NCBI RefSeq assembly: GCF_027596085.1
Contig: NC_072452.1
Coordinates: 5,762,814-5,826,813, forward strand
Reading direction: 5' to 3'
Origin: Anoplopoma fimbria
Lineage: Eukaryota > Chordata > Actinopteri > Perciformes > Anoplopomatidae
DNA: 64,000 nucleotides
A program made the position numbers and the translations under genes. This document shows, piece after piece, positions 34,389-49,829 of the stretch; positions within the stretch are counted from its first letter, which is position 1, and each line of letters starts with the position of its first letter. Under the pieces are notes generated by a model. It saw nothing but the letters and a program-made list of their open reading frames with translations. It searched no databases and had not been told where the DNA came from.

Positions 34389-34489
34389 GACATTGTGCTT
34401 CCGCCTTCACGTCACATGACGTTGTGCTTCCGCGTTCACGTCACATGACGTTGTGCTCGCTCCCGGGAGTCTCGCGGTGACAACTTAGG

Positions 34490-34559
34490 TCATCGCTAGA
34501 AAAGAAAGGATTTGCAAAATGGAGGTGGCAGAAACGGTCCTTCTGTGAGCGGCGTAAAG
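34490..34559 (+). other. Putative non-coding first exon of fam199x with a short uORF
   Basis: Downstream of the promoter motifs. The stretch ends gcggcgtaaag followed by gttggt, a possible donor. It contains an upstream ORF, 34519-34548, nine codons plus stop (MEVAETVLL). Splicing to the coding exon at about 36036 is inferred, not proven. Confidence 0.35.
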
Positions 34560-38704
<4,145 letters not shown>

Positions 38705-39865
38705 CAGCAGTGAATCAATCGGTGCTCCCTCTACGCCTGATCTCTGCCCCCCCCCTCCCCCAGAGCCACAGAGCTCATGGACCACGCTGCTCACCGAACC
38801 CGCCGCACGCATCCGCTTCCAGTAGGCTGACCTAACGAGTCATGTCAGACGGGCAGGAATAGCTTGCAGTCGCCTCCAACACAGCTTGACACACCGCTTG
38901 CTGATACTAGTGTAGCGCTGCTAGTGCTAAAGCTGATAGCCGCCGCGGTCACGGATAAGCTAGCTACAGCAATAATGCAAAAATACAGCTAATGCTTTGA
39001 TTAGATGCTGACCTCGACCTCAGTCCAGCCTGCTTGAAGCCAGCTGTAACACACACACATATATGTGCTACAACGGACAGTTATTTTAGCTTACTACGGT
39101 TACCCAGCTTGTAGATGGTGTAACAGCACACCGCCACTGCTACTAATACACTCACCGCTGGCAGAAGGACAGATCAGGCAAGAGAAGCAGAGTTCGGACC
39201 ACGTTATGCAGAAAATCAGTTATTTATTTCTTCTTTAACATGCAAAGGGGGCGGAGCTGTATGCATGGTGGCAGTAGTCTGTTCACCTGCTGACCTGGTT
39301 TAAAACTGCTGCAGGTATTGTTCAGCGAAACTACACACCTAAAGTCAAAGTGGCTTGAATCTGAATTGTATCTGTAGCAGTTTTAACGTGACAGCAGAGT
39401 GACTGACTGTAAATGTTGAGTGTCGTCATGGCAACGCATCTGGGGAAAGCAATTCTGAGATTGAAACCTTGCATTGATGAGGAATTTCTCCACATTGGGT
39501 AAGCTTGAAGTTATCCTCCGAAGCTTGACAAACATCCGTCTGGGATTAAGAGGGTTCCTGGTTTGGACTCTTGACGTGAGCCGCTCTTGTCTTTCTACCT
39601 GCCGAGTGTCGTGGTCCCCTTTTTTCACCCCCCGAAGGCCTAGAGGGAGCACTGAATCTGCATGTTTACATCGTCACCCACACCGAGTCCCCGTGTGGTC
39701 CAATAACTAACAACTCGCCTCGTTATTCGCTTACACCTGTTTAAAAAAAAAAAAAATAGCTTATGTGTTGTAAATACATGATAAATAACAGCATATTTTA
39801 CCGCTTGCTTTAAGGTTTTCCTTGGTGATAAAGGTTTGATTTGAAGTTTTCCTCCCCTTTGTGTC

Positions 39866-39922
<57 letters not shown>

Positions 39923-41090
39923 AAGGTAGTGAACTAATTGGTTATCGTAGCTGAAATGCTGTCAATTGCCACTGGTTCTTTGCTATATTTGGAGTCTTAT
40001 TTTGAAGCATTTAGCTGTTCTGTCACCAGTACTTGAGTTTGGTCATCGTCTCAGACATCTTTTGAAAAGTCCTCTTTAGTTTCTCCGACAGCACTCCTAC
40101 TGTGTATTATTGCCTGAGACAGACCTAAATATTCTCTTTTTTTTTATTTTATGATTTGACCACCGTGATTAACTTTGAAGCATTCGAGCACCGGTAAAGT
40201 CTTTATAAGAAGTTCTTACAGATCATATTGCGTCTGTCCACGTACTGTATGGCCCGTTTGGTATTTGGCGCTGAACTTGGAGCTGGTTTCTTAAGCGCGT
40301 GTGCATCCGACATTGAGCCATTAACTTTCAGAAGCGTGTCCACGTTGACAAAAAGCACTCACACCTTCAGCTTTATGTGGAGTTGTAGCTACCATGCCGT
40401 TATCATATTTGCTAGGAGTAGCAACCAGAGAGATTGTTTCCTTTGTTTGTTTGTGTGTGTGTGTGTGTTTGTTTTCCTTTCCCGCAGCTCCTCGGCTGTT
40501 ACACACATGATGAACCACTGCAGTTACTGGGCCTGAAAGCCTGCTGTCCTTTTCCTTTATGTGTGCTGAGCTTTGGCTCTCGTCTCCGTCTCATGTATAA
40601 AGTTATTAATCGCAGCAATTATGGTAAATTCAGCTTTATGTATTCTGTAGGTCTGAATTAGTAAAACTCTATTTTGAAAAATAAAATACTTTTGAAAAAA
40701 AATAATTAAAAAATAAGCCAGCGTGATGCAACAAAAGTGTCAGTGTATATAAAGTAATTGCTGATAATTGAAGGATTAAATGTGGGTTAAAAAGAAGTTT
40801 GAAGTAAACTGAGCTGTTTTTCCCCTCAGAATGATTTGACACCAGGGAGACCCCGGTTGAGTCAAACAGATTTTTAACCATCAGCTACAATAATACCAGT
40901 GTTCCTACATGTTTTGGTCCCTCACAGACCACCATGAAGCGGTGCTGCCTGCAGTTGGCCCCTGTCTTGTCGCTGGCTGAAGCGTATTGAATACCAGAGA
41001 TGCCATGTTGGGGCTTCAGGCAGCACTGTGTTCAGTCCACTCAATGGTTCTGACTGTAAACTCGACAAATAAACTTACATTGTTGCATCC
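38705..41090 (+). other. 3' UTR of fam199x
   Basis: Follows the TGA at 38702-38704. It contains a (TA)n run at about 39871-39915 and ends plausibly at caaataaacttac near 41068-41073, which is followed by a GT/T-rich stretch. The length of about 2.4 kb is inferred. Confidence 0.5.
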
Positions 41091-41800
41091 TATTGTTCTC
41101 GTCTGTGGTGGCGTTTTCTTTCAAGTGTGAGTGCATTACAGGCTGTGAACCAGCCTCGAGTTAAAGAGTGCAAACATGTACATTTTCTTCTTTTATTGAA
41201 GTTTGTTTATTGGTTCTTGTCTCATTAATGAAGGTCCTATTCTCCATGCACTGATAACTAACAGAGCGCTGGAGTCTCTTAATGATCGTTTAGGGGAGAC
41301 GGGTTAGTTGACACACATATTTGCTGCCATGTTAAAACATCTAAAAGTCAGTAACGCTGTTGTCGAGGGTAACATTTCTATTTGATAGTATCGCTAGTAA
41401 ATATGTGGTATGTGGACTAAACGTATAAAACTGATAGTGTAGTACAAGATATGACGTCTGTGATGAGAGGCGATAGCTGGCTATGACTTTACAACAAAGT
41501 AGGGTCCAATGTGGTTATCCATAAATGGAACTGTTACTGTATATTTTGTTGTGATATTTTTAGATATTAAAAACAATTTTTTTTAAGTTTTTTTTTTTAT
41601 ATGGTTAGCTTATAATTATTAATATTATTAGAATTATTATAAATGTTCAATGGAAAAAGTATTTGGACATTCCTACTGTTGAATTGTTTAAAAAGGAGTA
41701 TTTGGTTTTTTGAAATGGTTATTCTATTCTATACATTTTTCTGGTATTTGTTTGAATCAGATGTTCAATGTTTTGTAACTAAAGCATTTTAACATTGTTC
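41091..41800. other. Intergenic, nothing recognised
   Basis: AT-rich sequence between the fam199x 3' end and the degenerate tandem repeat. No coding block or known element was seen. Confidence 0.55.
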
Positions 41801-41809
41801 CAACCAACC

Positions 41810-42195
41810 CATTTGCCTAGTAATTTGTATTATTTGTCCTACTTTTGTTTTATGGGCCTATTAATAATTTTATGGGCCTATTGATTTTTTTTTTTATTGC
41901 TATAGATATTTTTTTTTTTGGGGGGGTTACTGAATGTTTATTGCCTACTAATTGTGTATTTTTTGGGGGGGGTACTTGCCTCGTAATTTTTATTATTTGT
42001 CCTACTTAGTTTTTTGTTTGTTTTATGGGCCTATTAATAATCTTTTTGCCTATTAATAGTTTTTATTGCCTATAAATTTCTTTTTTTTCGGGGGGTGGGC
42101 TACTGAATGTTAATTTTTTTGCATACTGATTAATTACTTGCCTAGTAATTGTTATTATTTGCCTCCTTTTTGGGGGTTTGATGGGCCTAATCATT
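41810..42195. repeat. Degenerate tandem repeat, about three units of 150-175 bp
   Basis: Units start at about 41813, 41967 and 42139 with ttgcctagtaattt or ttgcctcgtaattt followed by ttattatttgtcctact and ttttatgggcctattaataa. T/G homopolymers (runs of T then GGGGGG) lie between them. It directly follows the 3' end of the minus-strand coiled-coil ORF. Confidence 0.65.
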
Positions 42196-42204
42196 TTTTT
42201 CGTC

Positions 42205-43081
42205 TCACTCTTTTTGGTTCCCATTGGTTCTCATTCCTCCTCGAGCCAAATCACTCGCAGGCCTTCGTCCCCCCTCTATCCTGACATGAAGACCCTCTTG
42301 CATCTTTTTCCACTTGGAGGAGAAGAACTTCCTCACCCTCCTCGTCCCGGTGGACCTCGGCGGGACGCTGTCCTCCAAGGTCTCCGCCTCGCCTTCAAAC
42401 ACCTCTTGGACCGCGGGGTTGATATCTTGCTGTGACTCGACTCCCACTCTCACCGTCATGGACCTCCTGTCAGCTGTCTCCCCCTTACATCCCTCCTCTC
42501 TCTCCTCTGTCACCTCAACGGACCTATTGTCCACTGTCTCCTCCATGACTTCCTCCTCTCTTTGCTCGGTTGTCTGTCCCTCATCTATCAACTCCACACT
42601 CCTCTTGTCCACTGTCTCCCCCTTTAACTCCCTCCTCTCTTTTTCTGAGTTGTCTGTCCCTGCTTTGTGACCTCCACTGACCTTCTGTCCACTGTCTCCT
42701 TCCTAACTTCCTTCTCTCTTGGCTGGCTTGCCCGTCTCTCCTCCATCTCCTCCCTGGATTGCTCCTCCCTCTGCTGCTCTGCGTTCATGTACTCGTCCAC
42801 GACACCAAACGCCCTCATGAGGTTCCTCGTCAGCTCCTCCACATATATCGGAGCACGGTAACCTTGTCTTCCTCCAAGGCCCTGACTCTTACCTCCATTT
42901 CCCGGGCCTTTGCGTCCCTCTCCGACTGGACCTCTTCCATCTGCTCATAGAGGGACATGTTTAGTTTGAACAACATCTCATTTTGCTGCATGATTGACTC
43001 CACGCGCTCTTGTAAAGTATCACGAGCGACGCGGACCGCCTCATACGCTTCAATGGACACTGTTCGTTCAGAGGAAAACAT
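42205..43081 (-). pseudogene. Unrecognised coiled-coil protein ORF cluster, frameshifted
   Basis: Three head-to-tail minus-strand frames together look like one charged, helical protein: 43081-42830 (starts MFSSERTVSIEAYEAVRVAR, Leu/Glu heptads), 42842-42624 (MEELTRNLMRAFGVVDEYMN) and 42612-42205 (ends KFFSSKWKKMQEGLHVRIEG). Four copies of an ET(V/A)D(R/K/N)RS(V/M) repeat occur in the second and third parts. The first junction is explained by two extra bases in atatat near 42850; the second by small indels near 42640. No introns are needed. It may be a decayed gene, a retrocopy or a real gene with sequence errors. No homologue is recognised, so no function is proposed. Confidence 0.45.
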
Positions 43082-43773
43082 GTTGTTTTAAGTGTGCTAA
43101 TGTCGTTACTACCAGCGTTGTGTGGGTCAAATGTCTGACTGTGTTGCTCCTTAAGAACTCATCCAGAGAGACTCTGTTTACAGGTTTAAACAATCAGTGC
43201 CTTAATGAATGTATGATTCACAATAATAATAATAATAATAATAATACAATATGAATAATATAAAATCTGTGGTAAAGGAAGTATTCTGCTCCTTTACCTA
43301 AGTAAAAGTATCAATACTACAATATAAAAATACCAAATTTATTGTTATCTAGTGAATAAAAGTTAAAAGTACGAGTTCAATTATTTTATATTTCTACTGT
43401 TTTTCTAGTTTAATCTATAGCAATGCATTATAGAACAGGATCATGTTTGTATAAAGTCTCATATGCCAATGTACTAGTACTAGTACAAATAATAAAATAA
43501 TACAAATATGCCTATGCTATTTAGAATACATAGAATATCTAGAATTTAAAGTATATTGGAGCAGAAAATGGAAATGAGGATGATGATGTGAAGTATATTT
43601 ATTTGACTAATGAAAAACAACAGCACGTTCATGATACTACTCAAGGTTGCGAGTTCGACTCCCCTCCAAGCCCTCATTTAGAACAGCTTTGCACGTTCGC
43701 GTTCTGTTCTAACTCGGACCGTAGGAAGCAACCACGCGCACCGCAGCGCTTTCGCTACCGGAAACCGAGAAGA

Positions 43774-43795
43774 TGACGTCGATGGAAATGACGTC
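43774..43795. promoter_or_regulatory. Tandem CRE sites upstream of smim19
   Basis: Two TGACGTC motifs (43774-43780 and 43789-43795), 15 bp apart, lie about 115-136 bp before the smim19 ATG in GC-rich sequence with an accggaaaccg stretch. They fit a TATA-less housekeeping promoter responding to CREB/ATF factors. Function inferred. Confidence 0.5.
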
Positions 43796-43909
43796 GGTGT
43801 TTACTGCACTCAGTTGTGTCCGGTCGCGAGCTTAACGCGAGCAACGAAAGCGCATCCGATAAAGAACCCCTCGTTTCACACGGTTATCCGCGCGTGTCGT
43901 CGTATTGCA

Positions 43910-45423
43910 ATGGGGGGTCACGGGAGCGAGCCCGAGTCGATCGACTACTCGGTGCACGAGGCGTGGAACGAGGCGACCAACGTGTACCTGCTCGTGATCC
44001 TGGTCAGCTTCGCCCTGCTGATGTACGCCAGGAAGTGAGCACGCGCACTAAAGTCTCCTCTCTGTCACTGCATTGTTGTTGTGTTGTTTGCTTATAGATG
44101 GAGGTGCAACTGCTATATGCAGTAAAATATGCTTTTTTATTTTTTTTTTACAAACAATATTTTTGGAAAAAATACGTTTTTATGGTGTGTGAATTTTCAT
44201 ATTTGAGTTAATTTATCATTACATTTCACAACATTTTCACTGAACTGCACCATACATGTGTCCTATAAATCATTTAAGAAAATAGAAAATATTAAATAAT
44301 ATATAAATAGCAATAGTATTGTCATGCAGTGTTATTTATTCATGGATATATGTACATGACATTGTGAATACTTCCTCCCCCCTGATATGGAGAAATTGGC
44401 TGACCTTCTTTCCAAACTGTTACAAATGTAACCAGTTTAAGATGAGTGATGCTCTTATTTCCCACAATGCAATAGTCAGCTGTTTTCTTTGACAGTAGGC
44501 TCTCTTATTTGTCACACGATAGGAGGATATGTCAAAATAAAGGTCACTTTGAATATGTCAAAGAAGAAAGAACATTTCATCTTGATATCTTCAATATCAG
44601 ACAAAAATAATTGAATAATTAAAGATTATTCATTCTGCTTCCCTTTTGGCAGCAAGTTATTAGAGTGTTTCTCCCTTCATGTGTTCTCTCAAAATATAAA
44701 AAAATCGAGCCAGACTCAATTGAAAATGTCCGTATTTTAATGTTTTGTTGGTTACAGGATGATAAGCGTACATCATATTCATTACTTTAGCAATAAGAAT
44801 CATTTGTTGGGTCGTCTGGCTCACTCTGCATCCATGTAATCCTCCAAACTCAATATATTTAAATTTTATGTCAATTTTAATTTGTTGTTGTGAATCGTCA
44901 GAAATAAAAGGTGAGATTCTGTAGAAGCAACATGGCCTATTTGTCTCCCTGAAAGCCGTCTCTGTGTTCACCTATGACTTAGAAACAAGAGGAAGATCAT
45001 GCGTATCTTCACTCTGCCTCCCACCGTTGGCAGCAGCCCGGAGCCCAACTTCTACGACAGCCTGCAGAAGGTCCGCCTGAGGCAGCAGCTGGAGATGTAC
45101 TCTCTGGGTGAGCATCAGTGGAGCTTGCACAAGATCTGGGCTAATGATGCAAAATGTATCTATTACCCTGTTCCATTCTATAGAAGAGAGATATGATCAT
45201 TAAACAATGTTTCAACCCATTCTTTTTTGGTTAAACACCAGGAAGTGCTCTCATGTAAACCAACAATAACTGAGAAATCTATCTGATGCTTTCGCTTGAT
45301 GACCTAGACCGTGTTTCGTGTTGACTTTCTGGGTAAATTAAAATGTTCTCTTGTCTTTTTTTAGCCAGGAAATTTGACCAGCAGCAGGGACAGACGGACA
45401 GTGTGCAGCTCTCCATGGAATGA
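43910..45423 (+). CDS. smim19: Small integral membrane protein 19, complete
   Basis: Three exons 43910-44034, 44983-45107, 45365-45423, phases agree, 102 aa (human SMIM19 107 aa). Recognisable blocks are [17 protein letters not shown], a single membrane helix at about residues 24-40 ([16 protein letters not shown]), [10 protein letters not shown] just inside the membrane, [20 protein letters not shown] and the end [10 protein letters not shown]. Its role is not well established. The start ATG (43910) was chosen because [13 protein letters not shown] aligns with the known N-terminus; an upstream in-frame ATG at 43814 would add 32 unrelated residues. Confidence 0.94.
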
Positions 45424-45900
45424 GAGCAGGATGGAGCTCATCCCTCTCCGTCAGAGCAAACACTCCTGCGTCTTTGAGGCCTCTGTGCGTGAAAAATGGA
45501 AGGATTTGGATGACTGTCACGATCAGAGATGGAGCAAAAAGACGCTACGCTGAGAAGCGTATTCGTTCACCCTCTGTTGTCTCTTGTTCGTCTATCACCT
45601 GTGGAGTAAATACAGCTGGATGGATGGAGAAGCAGCACAGGAAGGTTCTAGCATCGAGCAGAGACTCTAACATGGATCGAGAAGTGATGAACCTGTAACT
45701 GCAGCAGATGTCACTGAGATACTCACTGAGATTTAAAAAAAAAAAAAAAGAAAAAAGATCCATCATGAAGATTTTTTTGCACATAGAACAAGATCCTTCA
45801 GATTTAACGTAGGCTCCAGTTTGTTTCCATTTGTCTGTTAAATGTTTTATGTTATTTGTGTAGTGAAATCAAGATTCTCAAATGTGAAAATAAAGATACA
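45424..45900 (+). other. 3' UTR of smim19
   Basis: Extends from the TGA at 45421-45423 to an AATAAAG at about 45887-45893 (gtgaaaataaagatac). Confidence 0.6.
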
Positions 45901-45944
45901 TTAACCATCAGCCAAGCCTGAGACAAAGTCAGTTAAGTTGAATG

Positions 45945-47190
45945 TATTGTTTTTATTTGATTTTATGGCACAAAAAAAAAATACATTTTCATCCAACTTG
46001 TAACTAATAAAAAAAAATGATCAGGAATATTTAAAAAGGTCAGTTCACCCAGAAAACAACTATCTCCCTTACCTAAAGAGTTGTCTCTTCATGACTATCC
46101 ATGCAGATAGTTCAAGCTCACATGCACTAAAAGTACACGTGACATGCCCGGTTTACGGCAATGTAAGCAATAAAGGAGAAGCTCTGATAACAACACACAA
46201 GGGAAAGGGCCTTTTTATTGTCTGATCAGGTAGTATCACTCCACTATATCTTCACATAGCAAATAGTTGTTTGCTGCTATGTTAATGCTCTGAATTCCAT
46301 ATATTGCACCTTTTTAAAAAAAAAAAAAAAAAGGCACAATTTAACCAAAAACTAACTGCATACGGGAGAGGCAAGCAAGAAACAAGTTTGGTAGTTAGGG
46401 TGAATCGACAACCCTCCTGTCCTCGTACTCATGACGCTCTCAAAGATCACCATCCAAGAAGGTTTTATTTATACAGAAACATCCACCAAACTGCTCTGTT
46501 ACTAAAGAAACAGGTCCACTGATAACAGGAACAGTGTGTCAAGCATAGAACATGTGACCCTGGTAATGAAGGAAACGGGCACATTTAGTAATTATATACA
46601 GTAACAGGTGCCTGAGAAGTACAGAACACTTTAATCATAAAGCAAAGCATGCTCGGTTTTTACTGTCTGTAGTGGTACATATTCAAATTGGATTTCTTTG
46701 TGAGCAAGACATCAGTATTTACAAGCATCTTGGAGTAACATATCGTATGGTTTCACTACATAAACATTAACAGCTGATAGCTTCAGCGGTGCAAACATGG
46801 CCGTCTGTGTATGAACCTCTTTGGAAATGTTTTATCTCCTGCGTGAGGATGTTAAAGCTTGGCACCGACATGTTTAAGAGAAAATATACAGAATGCTCCA
46901 GGCATGAAAATAAATTGTACAAAGCGAGTTCCCCTTGCACATTTACTCTTAAGAAAATATTCAGAACAATGCAGAGTATAAAAATGATACGTTCCGGAAC
47001 AAAATACTTTAAAAAAAAAACTTGCAATTATATACAGAAAGGCAGCCAGCCAGCCGGGAAACGGCCATAAGATAAAGTGTGTTCATTCACACGGTACAGC
47101 AAGCGGATTCTGCAGAAGCTGAATAAAGTTCAAGTGGCAGCAGCAGGCAGGATGCTCATCTTCAATGTGCTTTATTTGAACAATTGGCCC
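45945..47190 (-). other. 3' UTR of the PLD3-like gene
   Basis: Follows the stop codon at 47191-47193 (minus). A minus-strand AATAAA (plus TTTATT) is at about 45952. A repeat fragment resembling the element at 12478 (aaaggtcagttcacccagaa) occupies about 46030-46316. smim19 and this gene are convergent, with UTR ends only tens of bases apart. Confidence 0.45.
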
Positions 47191-49785
47191 TCAGTATGGG
47201 TGGCGGGGGCAAACGTCCACGTCGTCCAGAGAGAGACTGCTGGCATACTCAGACGTCCAGTCTCTGAGGAACAGCTCCTCTGCTTGGCTCTGCAGGGTCT
47301 CTTGGCCTTTTTCAACCACGGAGCCGGTCTGGTTCACCACCAAGCCCACTCCGGCTGTCTGGGTGAAGTAGTTCTGGGACCAGTTGGACGTCCCTGTGAA
47401 CACGGACACATCAGTTCGATCGCATGAGAAGACACAGGAACTAAAAAGGACTAACAGCTAACATGTTGGTGAGATTCATAATCTCTCCACCGCATGGGTT
47501 CCATTTAAGAAAAAGTGGATTTTTTGACATTTGATTTTTCTGGAGGCAAGTTGATCTGGATAAAAAACAGGTTGAATTATGTCTCCTACACTGGCAAACT
47601 TAAAAAAAAAGAGAAACTTTTTTATAAGAAATCAAAAAATAAACTCAATTCCAGATTATAATGACTCAAAAGGTAGAAGTTTACTTCTCTGAACAAAGCA
47701 TCATGTTTAAAAAGCAAATAAAATTTTTTACACACACAATATGCACATCGAAAGGCAAATGTATGAGAGTAATAAGTACAATATTTCCAATATATTTCAA
47801 GACTGTCCTTAAAGAGGTAGCTTGGTTGTTTTGACTTGGACTCTATGTTCCTGTTTTTCTGTCTAAGTGACTAAGGGAGTGATGGCCCTGCAGCCTGAAA
47901 TCCTTCCAGGAAATTCCTCTCTGTAAATGAACGTCCTGATAGATCGTTATTAAAAGTGTCCGACAAATTTATGGATGGACCCTACAGAGAAATAAAACCT
48001 TTTTCTTTACCTCTCTGTTTGTTAATGTCATCATGTGACTTGTTGCAGGAAGACAACGGTGGAAACGAGAGAAAGAGTTGGAGATAGGCGTTCCATTGTT
48101 GTCAGTTTGTTGGGTTCTTAGCGTTAGCGAATGAGACAATATGTAAAGAAAACCTTTTTATTTCTCTGCAGTGTCCGTCCCATAATGTTGTCGGACCCTT
48201 AAAATAACAATCTAAACCTGTCAATGCCAAAATCAAGCACTTACAGTGGACGTACAGTGAGGGTGAGAAATTGCCTGGAAGATTACATTACAGCCTGTTT
48301 AGAAGCTGCCATAATTCTGGACCAGTTTCAAAAACTGATAAGGTCCAGGTTAAAGTTAATCTTTAAGTACAATACTTTCATAAATCTACTTTATTATTAG
48401 TCATCTATAGGAGTTATTTTCTTCCTCTGAGCCTGTCACAGTGGGTCTTTTGTTTGTCTGAAGGGTCAGGTATTGGTTATAGCGTACCTATGTAGACCAC
48501 TCTGTCCGTGACCATGTACTTGGCATGATTGACTCGTGCAAAGGGAATCTTCATCTGCTCCGCCGTTGAAGGCACTGTAAATATTTTCTGCACGGAAACA
48601 AAACATCAGAGGTTTAAGATATATCAGCGTTCTGTGTACGTGACCATGTCTGAGTCATTGTACAGCAAATCCAAAAAAATCTCCCAACGCACCACGTCAA
48701 TGTCACACTTCAGCTGAGGCCTGTTGAGGGCCAGCAGGGACTGCAGGAAGGGGAACATGGGGGCAGGGGAGTGCTTCCAGCAGCTGACCAGGAGTCTGAC
48801 CTGGACATCTCTGGTGCAGGCCGCAGCACGCAGGGCGGAGTCGATGGCCGGCCAGAACCTGAGAGAGGAGGACCAGCGCACAGTTTGAGCCCTATAGCGG
48901 GGAAAGCTTTCTAGAAGACAGGGAAATATCAGAACATCTGTGGTGCTGGTGGGCAAATTAGAGGAAAAAACCCAGCCAAGCCGAGAAATGGAAAATGTCT
49001 GCGCTGCTTTAAAAGGATTACACAGCAGAATACATTATCCTCAGTTTGAATGTCCTCTGTAATGTGTTTGGACACTTCTAAAAGCATCACAGTGCTGATC
49101 AGCTTTAATCCAGTTATGCAAGTCTCCAACATTTGAATTAGAAGTCAGAGGACGAATCTCATCTTACTCAGAAGAGTTGCTTTGTCAGCCAATCAGGGTC
49201 CAGTGTCGTCATTGAATACCCATTATCTATTCTCAAGACATCCTGTGTTGCATTATTTGTTACTGTAATGATGCGTTCACACCAAACGCGGCGCAAATAA
49301 TTCCCTTTGTGTTTGTGTGAACGCAGCGCAATACCTAAATCTAGATTTAAAGAGATTTAAACCATTGTTTTGCATGAGGCGTTGGTTTGTGTCTAGCATT
49401 GTAACAGTGCAGAGGTCAACTCTGGGGTCGAGAGGCTCATCTCACCTGAGCGGTTCTGTGTACTGAGACAGAGGGAGGTAGTCCATGACGGAGATGTGAA
49501 TGAATCTCTGGGCGTCGTCGATGACCGACAGGATGGTGGAGAGATCGTCGGAGCGGCCGCGGGCGGAGATCTGAGGAGGGGCGCTCTGCAGGAGACGGAT
49601 ACAACACAGGAAGTGAGGAACACTGGAGCAACCACAGAGAGGATATGCTATGTTAGGATATGAAATTCAAAAATTCAAAATGGTGTGAACTTATTTGTCA
49701 TATGACAATGTAAATGCTGTGTCGTATCCTCCTATTCCATTAAAATCTGAAAAATATTTCAGGTTTAAATGTATTATGTTCAGAA

Positions 49786-49829
<44 letters not shown>

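Larger units (their letters stand above)
33075..34500. promoter_or_regulatory. Divergent commd5/fam199x promoter region, split by repeat DNA
   Basis: The commd5 start codon is at 33074 (minus) and the putative fam199x first exon near 34490 (plus). Two copies of a 29-bp motif lie 77-133 bp before the commd5 ATG (33151-33207) and two more lie just before fam199x (34398-34455), with a fifth at 33608-33632. Each carries tcacgtcacatgacgt, which combines CRE-like TGACGT half sites with a CACATG E-box. About 1.2 kb of LINE-tail and TTA repeat separates the two clusters. Promoter function is inferred from position and motifs. Confidence 0.55.
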
